64,000 nt of DNA from Botrytis cinerea B05.10 (lineage: Eukaryota; Ascomycota; Leotiomycetes; Helotiales; Sclerotiniaceae). Below the pieces are notes generated by a model, which worked only from the letters and a program-made list of their open reading frames with translations, had not been told where the DNA came from and ran no database searches. This document shows positions 47,043-60,439 of this stretch, one piece after another. The translations under genes and the position numbers were made by a program. Location of the stretch: NCBI RefSeq assembly GCF_000143535.2, contig NC_037325.1, positions 1,674,001-1,738,000 on the forward strand, read 5' to 3'. The stretch's first letter is position 1. The number at the start of each line of letters is the position of its first letter.

Positions 47043-49129
47043 TCAGATGTTCTTGTAACTCCAGATTCTCGCTCTCATATCACCCGAACCAGTAGCGAAA
47101 GAACCTCCTGAAGGACTTGGTGCCACTGAAATAACAGAATTCTTATGACCTTGTAACATAAGTTGAGTGTTACCAGTTCTTGGATCCCAGAATTGAACAC
47201 CTCTATCCTTTGATCCGGAAAGAACCCAAGCTCCATCTGGAGTAAGAGCAACGGAAAGAACAAAGTCCTATCAAATTTTGTTAGCATGGAGATTGAACAT
47301 AAAATTGAATGTTAACTCACCTTGTGTCCTTCAAATGTTCGTAAACATCTTCCACCCTTTGGACCTGTATTTGGGTGACCACCTCTTGGGGCGACAAGTT
47401 CCCACATCTTGATGGTTTTATCCAAACTTCCAGAGACAAGGTCTTTTCCATTTGGTGCGAATGCAACGGAATAAACACTGTCCTTGTGACCATCTGGACC
47501 TTCAAGTCTCTCTACCAAGTAACCAGTAGCAGCATCCCAAACACGGACACTCTTATCAAGAGATCCGGCAGCGACATACTTAGTATCGGGTGAGATGGCG
47601 ACAGTTGTAACGCCATCCTCAATGCTAAGAGTCAAAATATTTTGACTAGCTTCAATATCCCAAAGACGAACAGTTCGATCACCACTTCCGGAAGCAATGG
47701 TACGGCCATCACGAGCGAAATCCAATGAATAAATATCTTGTTCGTGTCCTGAGAAGGTATTTCTAATCGTTCGTGAAGCAATATCCCAAACCTATTTATA
47801 GTTAGCACGTGCAATATCTTAAAAGAGGGGAAAACATACCCGGATAAGTTTATCCTCTGCACCAGTAGCGAGATATCTTCCATCTGGACTAAAGCAAACA
47901 CTTCTAATGTAAAGATCTCCAACGGAGTCTACAGAATCATCTTGAAGAACGCAAACTTTATTTCCACTGACAACATCGTAGATTTGAGCAGATCTGTTGC
48001 AACCCGTTGCGACAAATTTTCCATCATGACTGAAACGTACACAGCAAACCACGGATTCGTGAATGAGCGTATGAACAAGATCAACATCAAGAATCTTTGG
48101 CACATCTGGGTTGAAAATTGCGAACCAATCGGCCTCTACTTTCTTAAATTGTGGTGGTAATCGTTCAAGGTCCAATTCTGCCAAAGCGTTTCCCACATTG
48201 CCGACAGGGTATTGAGGTCCACGGGCGATACCAGCTAATGGGTGACCGACTTGTGGTGATTGTCTAGGATCGTTATTGTATGGCAACTGTTGTGGCATTT
48301 GAGGAGTTGCTGGGCCGCCTGGGCCACGGTTTTGTCGTGGGCCTCCTTTACCGGGACCTGGAGACGCGGTTGATTGAGGAGGCTGAGCGCCATATGGACC
48401 ATTTTGTGGAGGACCTTGTGGAGGGTAGCCACCTTGGAAAGGACCTTGTTGATTTGGTGGAGGACCTTGAAGAGTTGGTTGTGGTTGAGGCATTGCGTGT
48501 GGTGGAAGTGGACCTTGCGCATCTTGTTGTTGTGGCGGAGGAGCCAAACCTGGACCTCCTTGAGCTGCTTGACCAGCCATTATACCTCCAAAAAGATTAC
48601 TTGGGCCATGTCCGATTGCTGGTGGTGCTTGAGATGGAGCATGTTGTGGAGGGCCACCTATGGCAGGTGGACGAGAAGCGCCTCCTCTGGCGTCGAGTTC
48701 GTGACGGAGGCGCTGAATTTCATCATCATATCTTTTGGATGTTAGCAAAATTAGCCTTCTCTTGGATGAATCCATAACCCTACTTTTGCTTCAAGAGCAG
48801 TTGTTGTTGTTCCATTTGATAGACCTTGTCTCTAACCATTTGCATCTCTTGTATTTGTTGTGCAACTAAGGAGACATAACATTAGCATCGCGCCGGATAT
48901 TAGATCATGACGACAACAAGGCGGAGAATCCCAAGAATTTCATCCGTATCCTGCCATTCACCATCCCCATCGTCTCCCCCAGCGTCGTGATGTGCGACTC
49001 ACTATTATGTTCATATTCCCCACTTGCTCGTTGTTGTGTATCAAATTCGGCGCGAATGCCATCCAACAATTCATTCAATCGAGCGGTACCTGGGGCAGGA
49101 CCCAAACCGCGATGGTTGTACATAGACAT
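47043..49129 (-). CDS. tup1: Tup1/RcoA-type WD40 transcriptional co-repressor
   Basis: Five exons (49129-49003, 48865-48784, 48731-47840, 47791-47321, 47267-47043; introns of 137, 52, 48 and 53 nt), about 598 aa. The N-terminus ([14 protein letters not shown], then [18 protein letters not shown] to [13 protein letters not shown]) is the Tup1 tetramerisation coiled coil that also binds the Ssn6 partner. A Gln/Pro/Gly-rich linker spans about 85-220. A conserved segment ([18 protein letters not shown]) leads into seven WD40 repeats with clear WD/WE endings ([40 protein letters not shown]). Tup1 represses many stress, metabolism and morphology genes in fungal nuclei. All splice junctions keep the frame and fall at WD-repeat or coiled-coil continuity points. 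Confidence 0.95.
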
Positions 49130-52100
49130 TGTATATTGATCGACCTTTGATGCGATTTCGAGATTGTTTTGGGTGACGTGCCTTTAGATGGTCAGCAAAC
49201 TCAGATTGGAAGAGGCACAATTGCAGCTTTCTTCAGAGGGAACATCACGATCTCTTTCCGTGCGTCGCGCCAAGGCGAGAAAACAAGAGATGCGAGAGAA
49301 GAGAAGATGAGGGGAGATAAGATGGGTGACATGCTTACTTTTGATTGTGCGCAACAGTTTGCTTATAGTTTGAGGCTGTGATTGAAGTGTGGAAATGCGC
49401 GTTTGCAACTTTTTTTTTATTTACCTAGGTCTTACAATCTGTCGCAACACCACCTATTCCAATGGTGCCAAGTGAATGCTAAGTTGAAAAGCTATTAATT
49501 GCATTCGGCAATTCGCAAAAAAAATAGGGTAACGAAGAGATGAATTGATAACGATTGAATTGGGTGAAGTTATTGGCTGACCCACGCTGATGATGTTTGG
49601 ATGAGAAAAGGAATACGAATGATGTTGTTGTTGATGTTGAAGTGGGTGAGGGTGAGGGTGAGGGCGAGGGCGAGGGTGAGGGTGTGAGGGTGCGGGTGCG
49701 GATGTGGATGTGGATTTTACTAATTGAGGTTGGAGGTTGGAGTGATATGTGAGATGGGAGATGGGAGATGGGAGATGGGAGATGGGAGAGGTAAGGTTTG
49801 TGTGGGTGGGTGGATGGATGAATGGATGTATAATAAGAATGGATGTATATGAATGGATGTATATGGATGGATGGATGGCTTGGATGGATGGATGGCTTGT
49901 ATGGTTTGGATGTTATGTATGTTGTGTACTAAAGAGGAAAGAAGTGGAGGTCCAAAAAGAGGTGAATGAATCTTTTCTTTCGGTTCGCACTTCAGATTGT
50001 GTCCCGGTCGAGGTGTAGAAGAAAAGGTGGTCCAAAGGGCTAGCTAGGTAGATATCGATCTAGTCTTTGCTCTCTGTCGGCACTAGGAGAGGGCGAAGAA
50101 GAAAAAAAGAGGATTAGATCAGATCAGATCAAAGCAAAGCCAATCCACGCAAACTAGATGCGGTAGTAGTCTCTCTACACAAGATAGTCTGCACCACAGA
50201 CAAAATGGTGTGACCTAGGAAGTGAAGTTGGCGTTAGGAGGGGGAGAATGGTGATGGTGACGGTGATGGTGGTGGTGGTGGTGATGGTAAGCGCAATGGG
50301 AATGTCAGTGTGAATGGCGATGGCAAGGTGAAGGGCGTTTACAATATTAGTATACGCAAGACTTTCTTTCTCTTCTGCGACTCTATTAGTCCGGGCTGAA
50401 GGGAAAGGAATCCAAGCTTTTTCTGTTTTCCCCCTCTCCCCTCCTCTCTCCTCTCCTCTCCTCTCTCGTCTTCCTCAACACACCCATCGTAGAGTTTCAT
50501 CCAGCAAACGAATCCAAACCAATCCAAACCCGGGAAAGGATCAAGAAGGCATGCATCATGTGATCAAACGCACACAAACCACAAACTCACCTAACCCACA
50601 AGTTGCCACAATTTAAACCTTGTCTCACCTTTGCTGATCCTTGTTTAGCCCGTCATGAAATCCTGGTGAAATGTGAATCCAAGGATTGTGACTAGGGAAG
50701 GAAGTGGATGCGTTGAAAAAAAGCATGCGCCTTCCGAAAATAAGCGAACAGAGACCCAGCTAGGTCGACTGGACTGGCAGGCTCGCAGGTAGGTGACACG
50801 CGTGAGGGCCAGGTAGAATGATTAAAAATAATACATGCTACGATGTCGAAATAACAATGAGAAGCTTAAAGTCCCGAATCGGATCTCAAAGTCGTTCTTC
50901 CCATGGAATCTGTCTAACAAACTACTGCACACTGACTGTGCAGGTCTAGAGCGAGTACTTGTGAAGCAACATTCAATTCATAATGAAAATCAAATGGGCC
51001 TATCGTCCTCGCCGAATGCTTCATATCGGACAGGCCAGAACAACACCTGATATCTCAACATCGACCTGCCCGTCGGCATCCCTAACCAATTCTTCATGAT
51101 GCGTTTGTATAAATCTGACTCAGAGCCGAGGATTGATAGACTCTATTCATTTTGCGTGATTACTCTGCAGTATTACAGCTGGCCACATGCAACCAAACCC
51201 TCCGTATATCACCCATCAGCGTACCATACGATACGTACAAAGTAGGCTTCAATTGCTTGCATGTTTACTACGGCACTAGGTGGGCTGAATGATGAAGTAT
51301 CTTTTTCCCCATGCATGCATATACAGGCGTTGGCTTTCACACATCATGCTCAACGGGGTACAAACAATCCTTGAAAGCAACAAGACGCCACTGTAGGTAG
51401 GTACGGGATATGCAGAGGGGAAGATGTTGCCCGTTTCATCACAAACTTGTCCTTCTCATCACAGGTAAGCTAGAGATGATACTAGAGAACATCGTCTCCC
51501 GCCACGTTCTAGAGACTCCATTGAATTGACTTTGGCCAACGACTCTGCGAAGGAATTCCTAGTTTTCTTACTACCGTCCACTCAATTTGCCGCTTTATGA
51601 TCAAGCTTTGTCAACAAACGCACGCCAATACACCATTACAAGAAATCGTTACCCGTAAGCTTTTGGAAGTTTAAACCAAAGGCCATGATTTTGAATGCGT
51701 ATATTCACCAGAGAAAACTTCAACCACTTGTTTGTACATTGATATCACATCTAATATTTTCTCACGTGACATACCCTGCCTATTCACTCGGGATTGTATC
51801 AATGATCGGGAAGAGAAACATGTGTGTGACCTTTCGGACGGGATAATCTCTTGCGCCATCAAAACATTTATGCTGGAGGCCCCGGATCAATTTCTGAACC
51901 GAAAATGCCGGTTACGGTTCCGGGAGGACAGATGATGAAGGTGGGGAAAGAACATGTGAGTGGCAACTTTTGCTCTGTATTGTACAGTGGCACAGTGGCA
52001 CAGTGGCACGAGTGGGTAAGAAATAGGGGCTCGGGATTTGAATTTTCGATGCCTCGATTCTAAGGGTCTGGGAAAAGAAGGTGTTTCTAGAAGTTCGGAG

Positions 52101-54515
52101 GAAGAAACAGAATTGTGATGGATCGGAGTGGATTTCTATCTGACATGAGTTATTTTTGACATTCAATAAATGTCTCTCTCTCTTTATGCTTCGAAGTAGA
52201 ACTCTCGGCAGGTTCTTAATATTTTCATGTACCAACACGTGACAAGAACAATACAATACGGATAAGAAATGCTAGATACTCGGCCTCTCTATATGAAGCT
52301 ATTCCCAGATGTAGGCAAGGTGGAGAGGTGGAAAGATGATGGCAATAGTCGAGTGGTATAATTTCCTTTACTCTTCCTCTAAAATTACTTTTAGTAGAGA
52401 GAGGATGAGAGGCACACCTGTCATCACCTGAGAATACTTAATGAATTACTCAAAGCATGGTAATCATTGACCCATTAGCCATGAAACAATAGCGACGAGA
52501 ATTTGATATAAAAACCGATCAGAGTTACATATATACAAGCCATACCTAAGCTAGATCAAGTTTCTTCACTTCCATCTCATCTTGACGGATATCATTCTAT
52601 CTTATATCGTTCCACCCAATACCCTTTCGTAACTACCTACGAAAGAAACCCAGATAAATCAAATAGATCTACCAAAGAATAAATTAAAATATATACTGAT
52701 GAACCAAAGATAAGATTAGATCTTTTCCACCTCTTCCACTCTGACCCATACGTACTTACATACTTATGACACCAAGAAACATCCCCAACCTTCTCCCTCC
52801 CTCCCTCCTCCAAAAGCAGGTACAATCGCATACAGACGGAGATAAGCTGTGACAATATACCGATGCACCAATGAGATGGTGTGCTGAGAGAAAATATCCG
52901 ACGGCGTCAGGCATTACCTGGTACGTCCCTGGTCGAGAGGTCGATCCATCTGAATGAAGTGAGAAGGAAAAAGAGTGAGCTGATTTACGCGATTCGGAAA
53001 ACAGAGAAGCCGTTCGTATCCTGTATTTCGGTAGGGAGTAGAGAAGCTTCGTAGATAGTACGACGATAGATGGATGGATGCTCCTACAACCCTCGACACC
53101 GGGGCCAGCCAGGTGCCGACCAAGCAAAGGATTCCTCATGATGTGATTCTCCTCATCGTAATCACAACTTCCGGTCTTCCATCGGGCATTTCTCCATTTC
53201 ATCTAGCCCGTTCGCTACCAGCTCCATGCAGGGAAAGGAAAGGAGCGCGGGATCTGTACTCGTACGGAGAATGAGCTGCTACTTGGTGCGATGGTTGATA
53301 CTTTCAGACGCAAATCGAATGACCAGAACCATGCCCCCCCCCCCCCATCCGACGAGCCGGAAACGAAAGATTCTCGTAAGAGATTCTAGGGGTGGGTTTT
53401 GAGATGGAGAAGAGCGAGAGTCCCTAGTCTGTCTAGTGGGTGGCCATCCATGACAAGGTTGAGAACAGCAGGGAGCGGATTTTTATCAGATGGAATAACT
53501 GTCGGATTCGAGATGTGTCTTTTGATTCGTGCGGTGTTTGATCGATGTTCACTTCACTAGACTGTGTCGATAACTTCTCGATTCGATTTTAGCTTGGGGG
53601 ATTCTGGGTCTTGTTTTTCAAACCCCTTATTGTCTAACTAGGGAGAGAGGGAGGGAGGGAGAGAGAGGGAAAGAGGAAGATCTTTTTTTTTTTTTAGTCT
53701 TGATTGAGATTGAGATTATTTCCTAGAAGAAATTCTATTAGTCAATTGTGATAAAATCCTAGAATCTATGAGTAGTGGTCAGTCGTATCAGATCGGATCG
53801 GAGCAATTTTAGATTTTTATATTTTTATATTTTTATATTTTATATTTTGTATTTTATATCACGTATACACAGTCGCGACGCGTACTAGTTAGGTAAATAT
53901 ATAAGGAAGATATAAAAAAAGGGTCCACTAGTCTTCCGATTAGAGAAAAAAAAGAGGTGAATTATACCTACTCTATTACCCTACTGTCATACTACCATAC
54001 CTAGTATGGCATGTCCCTAGTAGATATCACAGTCCACAGTCCACAGTCCATATCCCATTCTCATTCTCATTCTCATTCTCATTCTCATTCGCATTCGCAT
54101 TTCTCCTCCAAAACTTCCGATGGTCGCATCAACAATTCGAATTCAAATTAAAACATACCGCCACTCTCCTTTTTCTTTCTCTTTCTCTTTCTCTTTCTCT
54201 TTCTCTTTCCCTTGAGCTCTTTAATACCTTTGATATCTCGCTCGCTGGTGATACATCCACCAAGTCTTTCTTTTACCTTTCAACCCTTACAAGATTGCTG
54301 TAATTTGCCTACGACCTAGGTGATTACAACAACAACACCAACTTACTCAACAAAAAAGAAAGGATAGATAGAATCCATTCATTTGGCTTCCTATTTTCCC
54401 TACATCTTTCCCCTTTTCGAATCCCTCACGAAGTCGATATACTTCTCCTTCTCCATCAACCGATCATTGTCTCTTCACCAAAACATCTCTGCGTCGCAGA
54501 CATTCAGAAATCATC
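49130..54515. other. 5.4 kb repeat-rich region between tup1 and erg3
   Basis: Divergent promoter region of two genes plus microsatellites: GGGTGA-type at about 49645-49690, GGGAGAT at 49752-49790, GGAT/GATG patches to 49890, GGTGAT at 50250-50290, and a C13 tract at about 53334-53346. Further right are a GGGAGA patch at 53641-53670, TTTTATAT at 53812-53845, CATTCT at 54056-54090 and (TCTTTC)n at about 54171-54210. No gene of any family is supported between them. Part may be transcribed as long 5' leaders. Confidence 0.5.
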
Positions 54516-55637
54516 ATGGATATCGCATTGGAAGTGACCGACAAATACTTCTTCGATCATTTCTACTCCGCCCTCTTGCCCGCAAAACCTATACTGTTGA
54601 ATGCCATTGGAGAACAAATCAATGGCACAACCCTCGATCCGAAAACGGCTTCAACATGGCAATACCATCCCTCGAATTCTTTTCTTCAGTTTGAACCCAC
54701 AGATGCCGCTTATACGAGTCAATGGGATAGAGATAATATCTTTCGACAAGCTTTCTCACTGTTCCTGATTACTTGGTAGGTCCATTCACTCTCAATGCGA
54801 TCCAAGATGTACCGAAAGTGGAAAAAATGCTAATTGACATTCAAAAATAGGATCGCAGGTGCAGCCATTTACTTCACAATCTCTACCCTCTCGTACTTAT
54901 TCGTCTTCGACAAAACTACCTTTCAACATCCCAAATTCCTCAAAAATCAAATCCGCATGGAAATTTCTCAAGCGTGTAACTCGATGCCTTTAATGTCCAT
55001 TCTCACTACACCCTTCTTCCTCGCAGAAGTGAGAGGCTATTCAAAACTATACGATCTTACATCTGAAGGACCGGGTATGTGGTACAACTGGTTCCAATTT
55101 CCACTTTTCCTCCTCTTCACAGATTGTTTCGTCTATTTCATTCATCGCGGTCTCCATCATCCTTCCGTATACAAGACACTTCATAAACCACATCACAAAT
55201 GGATTATGCCCACTCCTTACGCTTCAATTGCATTTCATCCCGTAGATGGCTGGATGCAATCTCTCCCTTACCACGTCTTTCCCTTCATCTTCCCACTTCA
55301 GAAATTCGCATACCTAGGTCTCTTCTTCTTCGTACAAGTCTGGACGGTGTTTATTCATGATGGAGAATATGTGGCCAACAGTCCGATTTTGAATGGAGCC
55401 GCCTGTCATACGATGCATCATCTTTACTTCAATTATAATTACGGTCAATATACAACACTTTGGGATAGATTGGGAGGTAGTTATAGAAAACCAAATGAGG
55501 AACTTTTCAGGAGGGAAAGTAAGATGGGGCAAAAGGAGTGGGAGAGACAAGTTGCGGAAATGGAGAAGCAGGTTTTGGAGGCGGAAGGAGAAGATGACAG
55601 AGTTTATGGTGGTGGTGTGGAGAAGAAGATGAATTAG
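54516..55637 (+). CDS. erg3: sterol C-5 desaturase (Erg3)
   Basis: Two exons (54516-54775 and 54851-55637; 75-nt intron) giving about 348 aa. Erg3 introduces the C5-C6 double bond of ergosterol in the ER membrane. The three histidine clusters of the fatty-acid-hydroxylase/desaturase superfamily are present: HRGLHH, HKPHHKW, and HTMHHLYFNYNYGQY. Membrane segments are visible near residues 75-110, 175-190 and 235-270 (FAYLGLFFFVQVW). The second exon starts at a codon split by the intron (W followed by IAGAA). The tail is highly charged (Glu/Lys-rich), an ER-cytosol face feature. The start at 54516 (MDIALEVTDKYF) matches the family's usual opening. Length is normal. Confidence 0.95.
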
Positions 55638-56596
55638 TTGAAATTTGGAGGATTGGAAAGACATGTACATATGTCAAGTGGTTTTTTGAGTGGGTGGGAG
55701 AGGAATGGGAACAGAAGGAGGTGCAGTGATTGTATATATTGCATGGTATGACATGAAATAGCATTTTTGATGTAGATTCATGTTGGTTTGAAAATAATGG
55801 ATGGATGGATGGATGGATGGAAATGATTTGCATATGAAGGCGTTTAGTTGTTAAGAATTATGGTAGATATATTAATGTGGGTGGTTAGATGATGGGGGGA
55901 TAGGTGATGAGCGGGATGAGGGTAGGTGGTAAAAAATGGATAGAGATAAGAATTATGTATCTATCCTATTTACTTCACCTCATCTTTTCTGTTTGTTGGA
56001 TCACTTGTGTGCTTTACTTTACTTTATTTTATTTTACTTTGTTTATTTAATTTCATGATTTGAATTTTTTTGGTTTGACTTGGTTTTTGTATGTGCTTTG
56101 TGCTTTGTGGTGTATGGTTTTTGGTTGTGTTTTTGGTTGTAGTTTGTTATACATGTCTGTTTATTTACTTGGATGGGATGGAATGGATGGGATAGGATAG
56201 GACGGGATGGAGGGGGGGCTTAGAGATGGATGAGTGTGTATAATAAATATGAATGAGATGGATGGGATGTGTAAAGATGAGATGGCTGTGTAAAGATGTA
56301 TAGGTGTAAAGATGAAAGGGTGTGTAAAGATAGGATAATTAGGTATATAAAGATGGATGAGATGGACGAGATAATGAATATCTTTTTTGGAAGAGGGGTT
56401 TATTTATTAATAACAATATTTATATTTATATTTATATGTGTGTGTATATGTGTGTATGTATGTATTTTTGATATAACTTTTTAGATGTGTATTGTGTTGG
56501 TATTGGATGTAGATATTGGATGTATCCTTTGGATATTTTCTTGCTGTATAGGTAACCTTGGTATATATCTAGCTGGTTACTTGGCTGGTTACTTGG

Positions 56597-56628
56597 CTAG
56601 GGATTAGGGATTAGGGATTAGGGATTAG
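56597..56628. repeat. telomere-like TTAGGGA heptamer, four copies
   Basis: TAGGGAT repeated four times in a row (phase TTAGGGA). One extra A per unit distinguishes it from the usual fungal telomere hexamer TTAGGG. Confidence 0.9.
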
Positions 56629-56689
56629 CTGGTTGTGGATTGGTTCCTGGGTGGGTGGGTGGTTGCTTAGTTGGTTATTGGGATTGAGG

Positions 56690-57180
56690 TTGGGGAGGGA
56701 GAAGAGGAGGGGGGGGGGAGAAGAGGAGGGGGGAGGGAGAGGAGGAGGGGGGAGGGAGAGGAGGAGGGGGGAGGGAGAGGAGGAGGAGGAGCAGGAGATT
56801 AGGGGGGAGGAGAATAGACGAGGATGAGGAGAGGAGAGGAGAGGGGGAGTAGGGTTGAACAAGTGAAGAGAAAGGGTAAGGGGAGGTAGAATAGAAATGG
56901 GAGTGGAAGTAGGTAATAGAGGAGAGTAAAAAGGGGAATAATAAATGAGAATAAAGAAAGATTAACATAGAAAAAATAAAAATAAAAAAGATTAAGAGAA
57001 AAAATAAAAGGAGGACAGGATAGGATAGGAGAGAAGGGTTAGAAAAGTGAGAAGAAAGGGTAGGGGGGAGGAGAATAGAAGCGGGAAGGGGGAATAGGGG
57101 AGAGTAGGGGAGGGGAGAATAAGTGAAGATAAGAGAGGAGAGGAGAGGAGAGGATGGGTGAGAATGAGAAGAGAAAGACG
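56690..57180. repeat. long polypurine tract with G-rich minisatellite
   Basis: Nearly all A/G on the + strand for about 490 nt. The left part (about 56700-56800) is an imperfect repeat of a GAGGAGGGGGGAGGGA-type unit with several runs of four or more G. Confidence 0.85.
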
Positions 57181-59729
57181 AATAGATAGATAGATAGATA
57201 AACAGATAGTATTATATTGTCTAATTTCTATTGTGAGTTCCTTGTGTGTGTATATAGGTATTATTTTGAAATATATGTTTTTCTAGGGGAGAAAAAGTTT
57301 TATTTATGGATTGGATTGGATTAGTATGTGATCTGTAGTGGTTATTTTTGTGTTGTGAGAGCGAATGAGATAGGGTGGTAGGAATGAGAGGGAAGACAAT
57401 GAAGCGAATCAAGTTCTGGAATAATTAAAATCTAAATCTAAATCTAAATCTAAAATTCAAGTTCAAGTTCAGATTTACATTCAAGAATAAATCCTAGATG
57501 TCAGAATGGCATTTTTGAGTATTGAGTATTGAGTATTGAATCTGTGAGTAAACGAGAAATAAAGGAGAGGAGGAAAAGGAAGTGGGGGGAGAGATGGTGA
57601 TTATGAGAGGAGATTTTTGGGGAATCTGTTTTGGGGTTTGTTTTTTTGGGGGGGGGGGGGGAGAAAATGATGAATTTTCATATATTTATTATTTATGTAT
57701 CTAATGCTGGGAAAATATATGAGAGGAAAGATGGGAGGAAGAGACAGTGAATAGATTACATAATGAATGAATGAATAAATAAATAAATCGAGAGAAGTTC
57801 AATTTTATTTGCTTTGTTCTGTTATGTTCCTGTTCTAGAGTTTAGTCATGTATGTATATATACGAGGAGTTTGATTTCTGATGGAAGTGTTTTGGATGTG
57901 TGAGGTAAGTAGATGGGCGGGTGAGTACTTGGGAGGGTTTGTAAGATACGAGTGAGGTTTGTGTGTGGTTTGTGTGAGGGTTATAGCTGTATGATGAGTG
58001 GATTGGATAATGGAGGTTGAAGTCTGGAGGTGCTCGTTTGGAAGAGAAATAAGAGGAATTTAAAAAAGGAGACTTCATGCTCACACACTTAGAGAGCGGT
58101 ATAGAAAACGAAATCCTAAAAGAGTGAATCAAGAAATGGATATATACATGTGTAGATTTTTTCTTTTTTGAAAGTCTTTCCAAGGGTATTTAGGGAAGTG
58201 GGTTTATAGGTAGATATTATATTAGAAGATATAATATACAAAAGTGAAGTTGATATTCTTATATTTACATATGATTCTAAGAGATGAGATGACAATATAT
58301 TAATTCCTAATAGTATCCCACCTAGCACTTCCTTCCAAACTCCAATTTGATAATCTATATCTATAAAACATACTTCCATTAAAATCCCTAGGCATTAATG
58401 ACTTAGAAGTTCTACGATTCTCAACCCTTGATAATTTCTAGATAGAGTTATGTCATATATCATGTATCCAAATCCAAAACCCAACTCCAGTTCCACTTCC
58501 ACTTCCAATCCTATTCCAAGCCAATCCAAGAGAATCCTGTAGATGATATCCATCCCTATCCATCCTATCCCGTCCTATCTTTCCTATACCCTCCTAGCTG
58601 TAGAAACTCGAAATTGAGTTTCTAACTCCATAGTTTAGATGAGCGGGATAGCGACTATTGAGGATCCCAAACGCCCTGGCTAGTTGTATGAATACCCATC
58701 TGATGCGTTTATATGGAAATGCCGAGCACCTTGTTAATCTTCCAACCATATGTATGAAGAATCCAGCTGAATATAAACCTCCTTCCACTCTCCCTTCATC
58801 GAATAATTACTCAACCTCATTCGACTCTTGCTCGTTCAGTTTCTCCTCCATCATCTAAATTTCCTCATCTCTCTCCCTCTCTCCCTCTTTCGATACCCTC
58901 AACACCCTCAACATATCCCTCGCCTCAACACTCATCAACAAACCCACTCCCAAAAGCAACGGAATATCAACCACAGCCTAAGTTCTCTGCATAGGTGTTT
59001 TCTTCCATCACCATACTCTCATCCTATTTATTGGATTGGTCGACGATGAACGAGTAGCTAGATGAGCGAGATGGGATGGAGGTGGTGGACGGTGAAGGAG
59101 GACTTGGTCGAGACAAATGAGGGTATTGATTGTTTTGCGGAGGAGGAGTGATGGTGGCATTTTTTCTTTCTTTTATTCTTGGAAGAAATGGTTGGGTTGA
59201 GATGGCTGGATGGATGTGGTGTATGTGTGTATGTGTGTATGTGTATGTGAGGTTTATATAATATAAAGTTGAAGTGTTGATAGTAGTAGATTGCAATTGT
59301 AATAATGTCGATATGATATGAAGTGGTGATTTGATTATAGGCGAAACCGATGTAGTAGATATGATAGTAGTGATCGATGTAGAGTATTATAATTCCGTGT
59401 TTAATAAGAAAGAGAAGAAGATGATGCGTATCGAAAGAAAAACTTGTACCGGAGAATTTTCGTACTATGCCGGCACTAAGATCCTAGGGCAAGTACGGAG
59501 AACTATTCGATTGAAATTTCCGATTTTTGTTTTTGGATGGAGCGATTAATTGACTGATCGGTTCGGGTGGTTGTTTTTCTTTGAAATTTGTAGATTTGAG
59601 ATGGCAGATGGAACGATTATAGACGGTGGATAATACTGTAAACGGAAGACGATAGGCGAAAGACAAGCGACAAAATACTCCCCTCTCCCTTAATTCTAGA
59701 AATCAAAATTCCATCCGAGAAACTCGACA

Positions 59730-60134
59730 TTAGATAAATCCCACAGCGTCCTCGAATTGAAAAACAATATCATCCTGCCATGTCTTATTCCTAGGTCCCA
59801 TAACAAGAGCCGGCATACCACCCAAATCACCCCCATCTCCATCTCCTCCTTTACCCCCCTTTCCCCTTCTCAACAATTTCTCCCTAATCTTCTCATCCAC
59901 AACAACCCCAATGACCCCTCCTACAGCCAATGCAACAGGAATTTTCTTCCCCAATGTCATCTTCTCCCCCTTTATCTTCTTAGCCCACCATTCAGATATT
60001 TTCGTTTGAAGTGTAATTGTGGGGGAGGAATCTAGATGGCGGGGTTGAATGACGCGAGATCTCGGTTGGACAGGTGGGAGAGAACGACATGGATGTGTAT
60101 TGAGAGCACGAATTGGATTGTAGTGACCACGCAT
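59730..60134 (-). CDS. small single-helix protein, possibly mitochondrial
   Basis: Single frame of 134 aa starting at the ATG at 60134. The first 40 residues are rich in Arg, Pro and His and poor in acidic residues, as in mitochondrial presequences. A hydrophobic segment (IPVALAVGGVIGVVV) near residues 65-79 is flanked by Lys-rich stretches. It is followed by a charged helix (DEKIREKLLRRG), a Gly/Asp linker and an aromatic C-terminus (TWQDDIVFQFEDAVGFI). I do not recognise a family. Codon usage looks ordinary and the frame is not low-complexity, so I consider it a probable gene. Location in mitochondria is inference from the N-terminus only. Confidence 0.55.
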   Translation of the reverse strand: MRGHYNPIRALNTHPCRSLPPVQPRSRVIQPRHLDSSPTITLQTKISEWWAKKIKGEKMTLGKKIPVALAVGGVIGVVVDEKIREKLLRRGKGGKGGDGDGGDLGGMPALVMGPRNKTWQDDIVFQFEDAVGFI

Positions 60135-60439
60135 TTTGGCGTCCGTGTGTGTGGATTCTTGATTGGAGTGGAGTGGAGTCGTATTGATGCTGGATATGTA
60201 TCGGTCCTTGTATGATTTTGATTTTCTTTCGGTTGTGAGAATAGGAGAAGCAATCTTTCGGTATGGATTCGATTCGTTATCGAGAAATGCAAGTAGTTTT
60301 TAGAATTAAATGATTATGATTAAAAGTTATGAATTAAAAGTCATCTAATAAGAAATTTGTACAAGGATTCAGAAATTATTTTTATACCTTTTTCTTATCG
60401 CGCTAGAGGAACGATCGACATTCTTGACGAACTATCGTA

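Larger units (their letters stand above)
55638..59729. other. 4.1 kb gene-free, repeat-rich interval
   Basis: Contains (GATG)n at about 55798-55822, GGGAT-like patches to 56200, a telomere-like repeat, a polypurine block, AAATCT repeats at about 57425-57452 and a poly(G) run at about 57648-57662. Reading frames are low-complexity by-products of these. No gene supported. Confidence 0.55.

Noticed and set aside
48280..48777. 165-codon + strand frame opposite tup1
   Set aside because: Antisense of the Gln/Pro/Gly-rich linker; no independent support.
56611..56968. Proline/serine/leucine-rich minus-strand frames
   Set aside because: Antisense of the polypurine tract; pure low-complexity.
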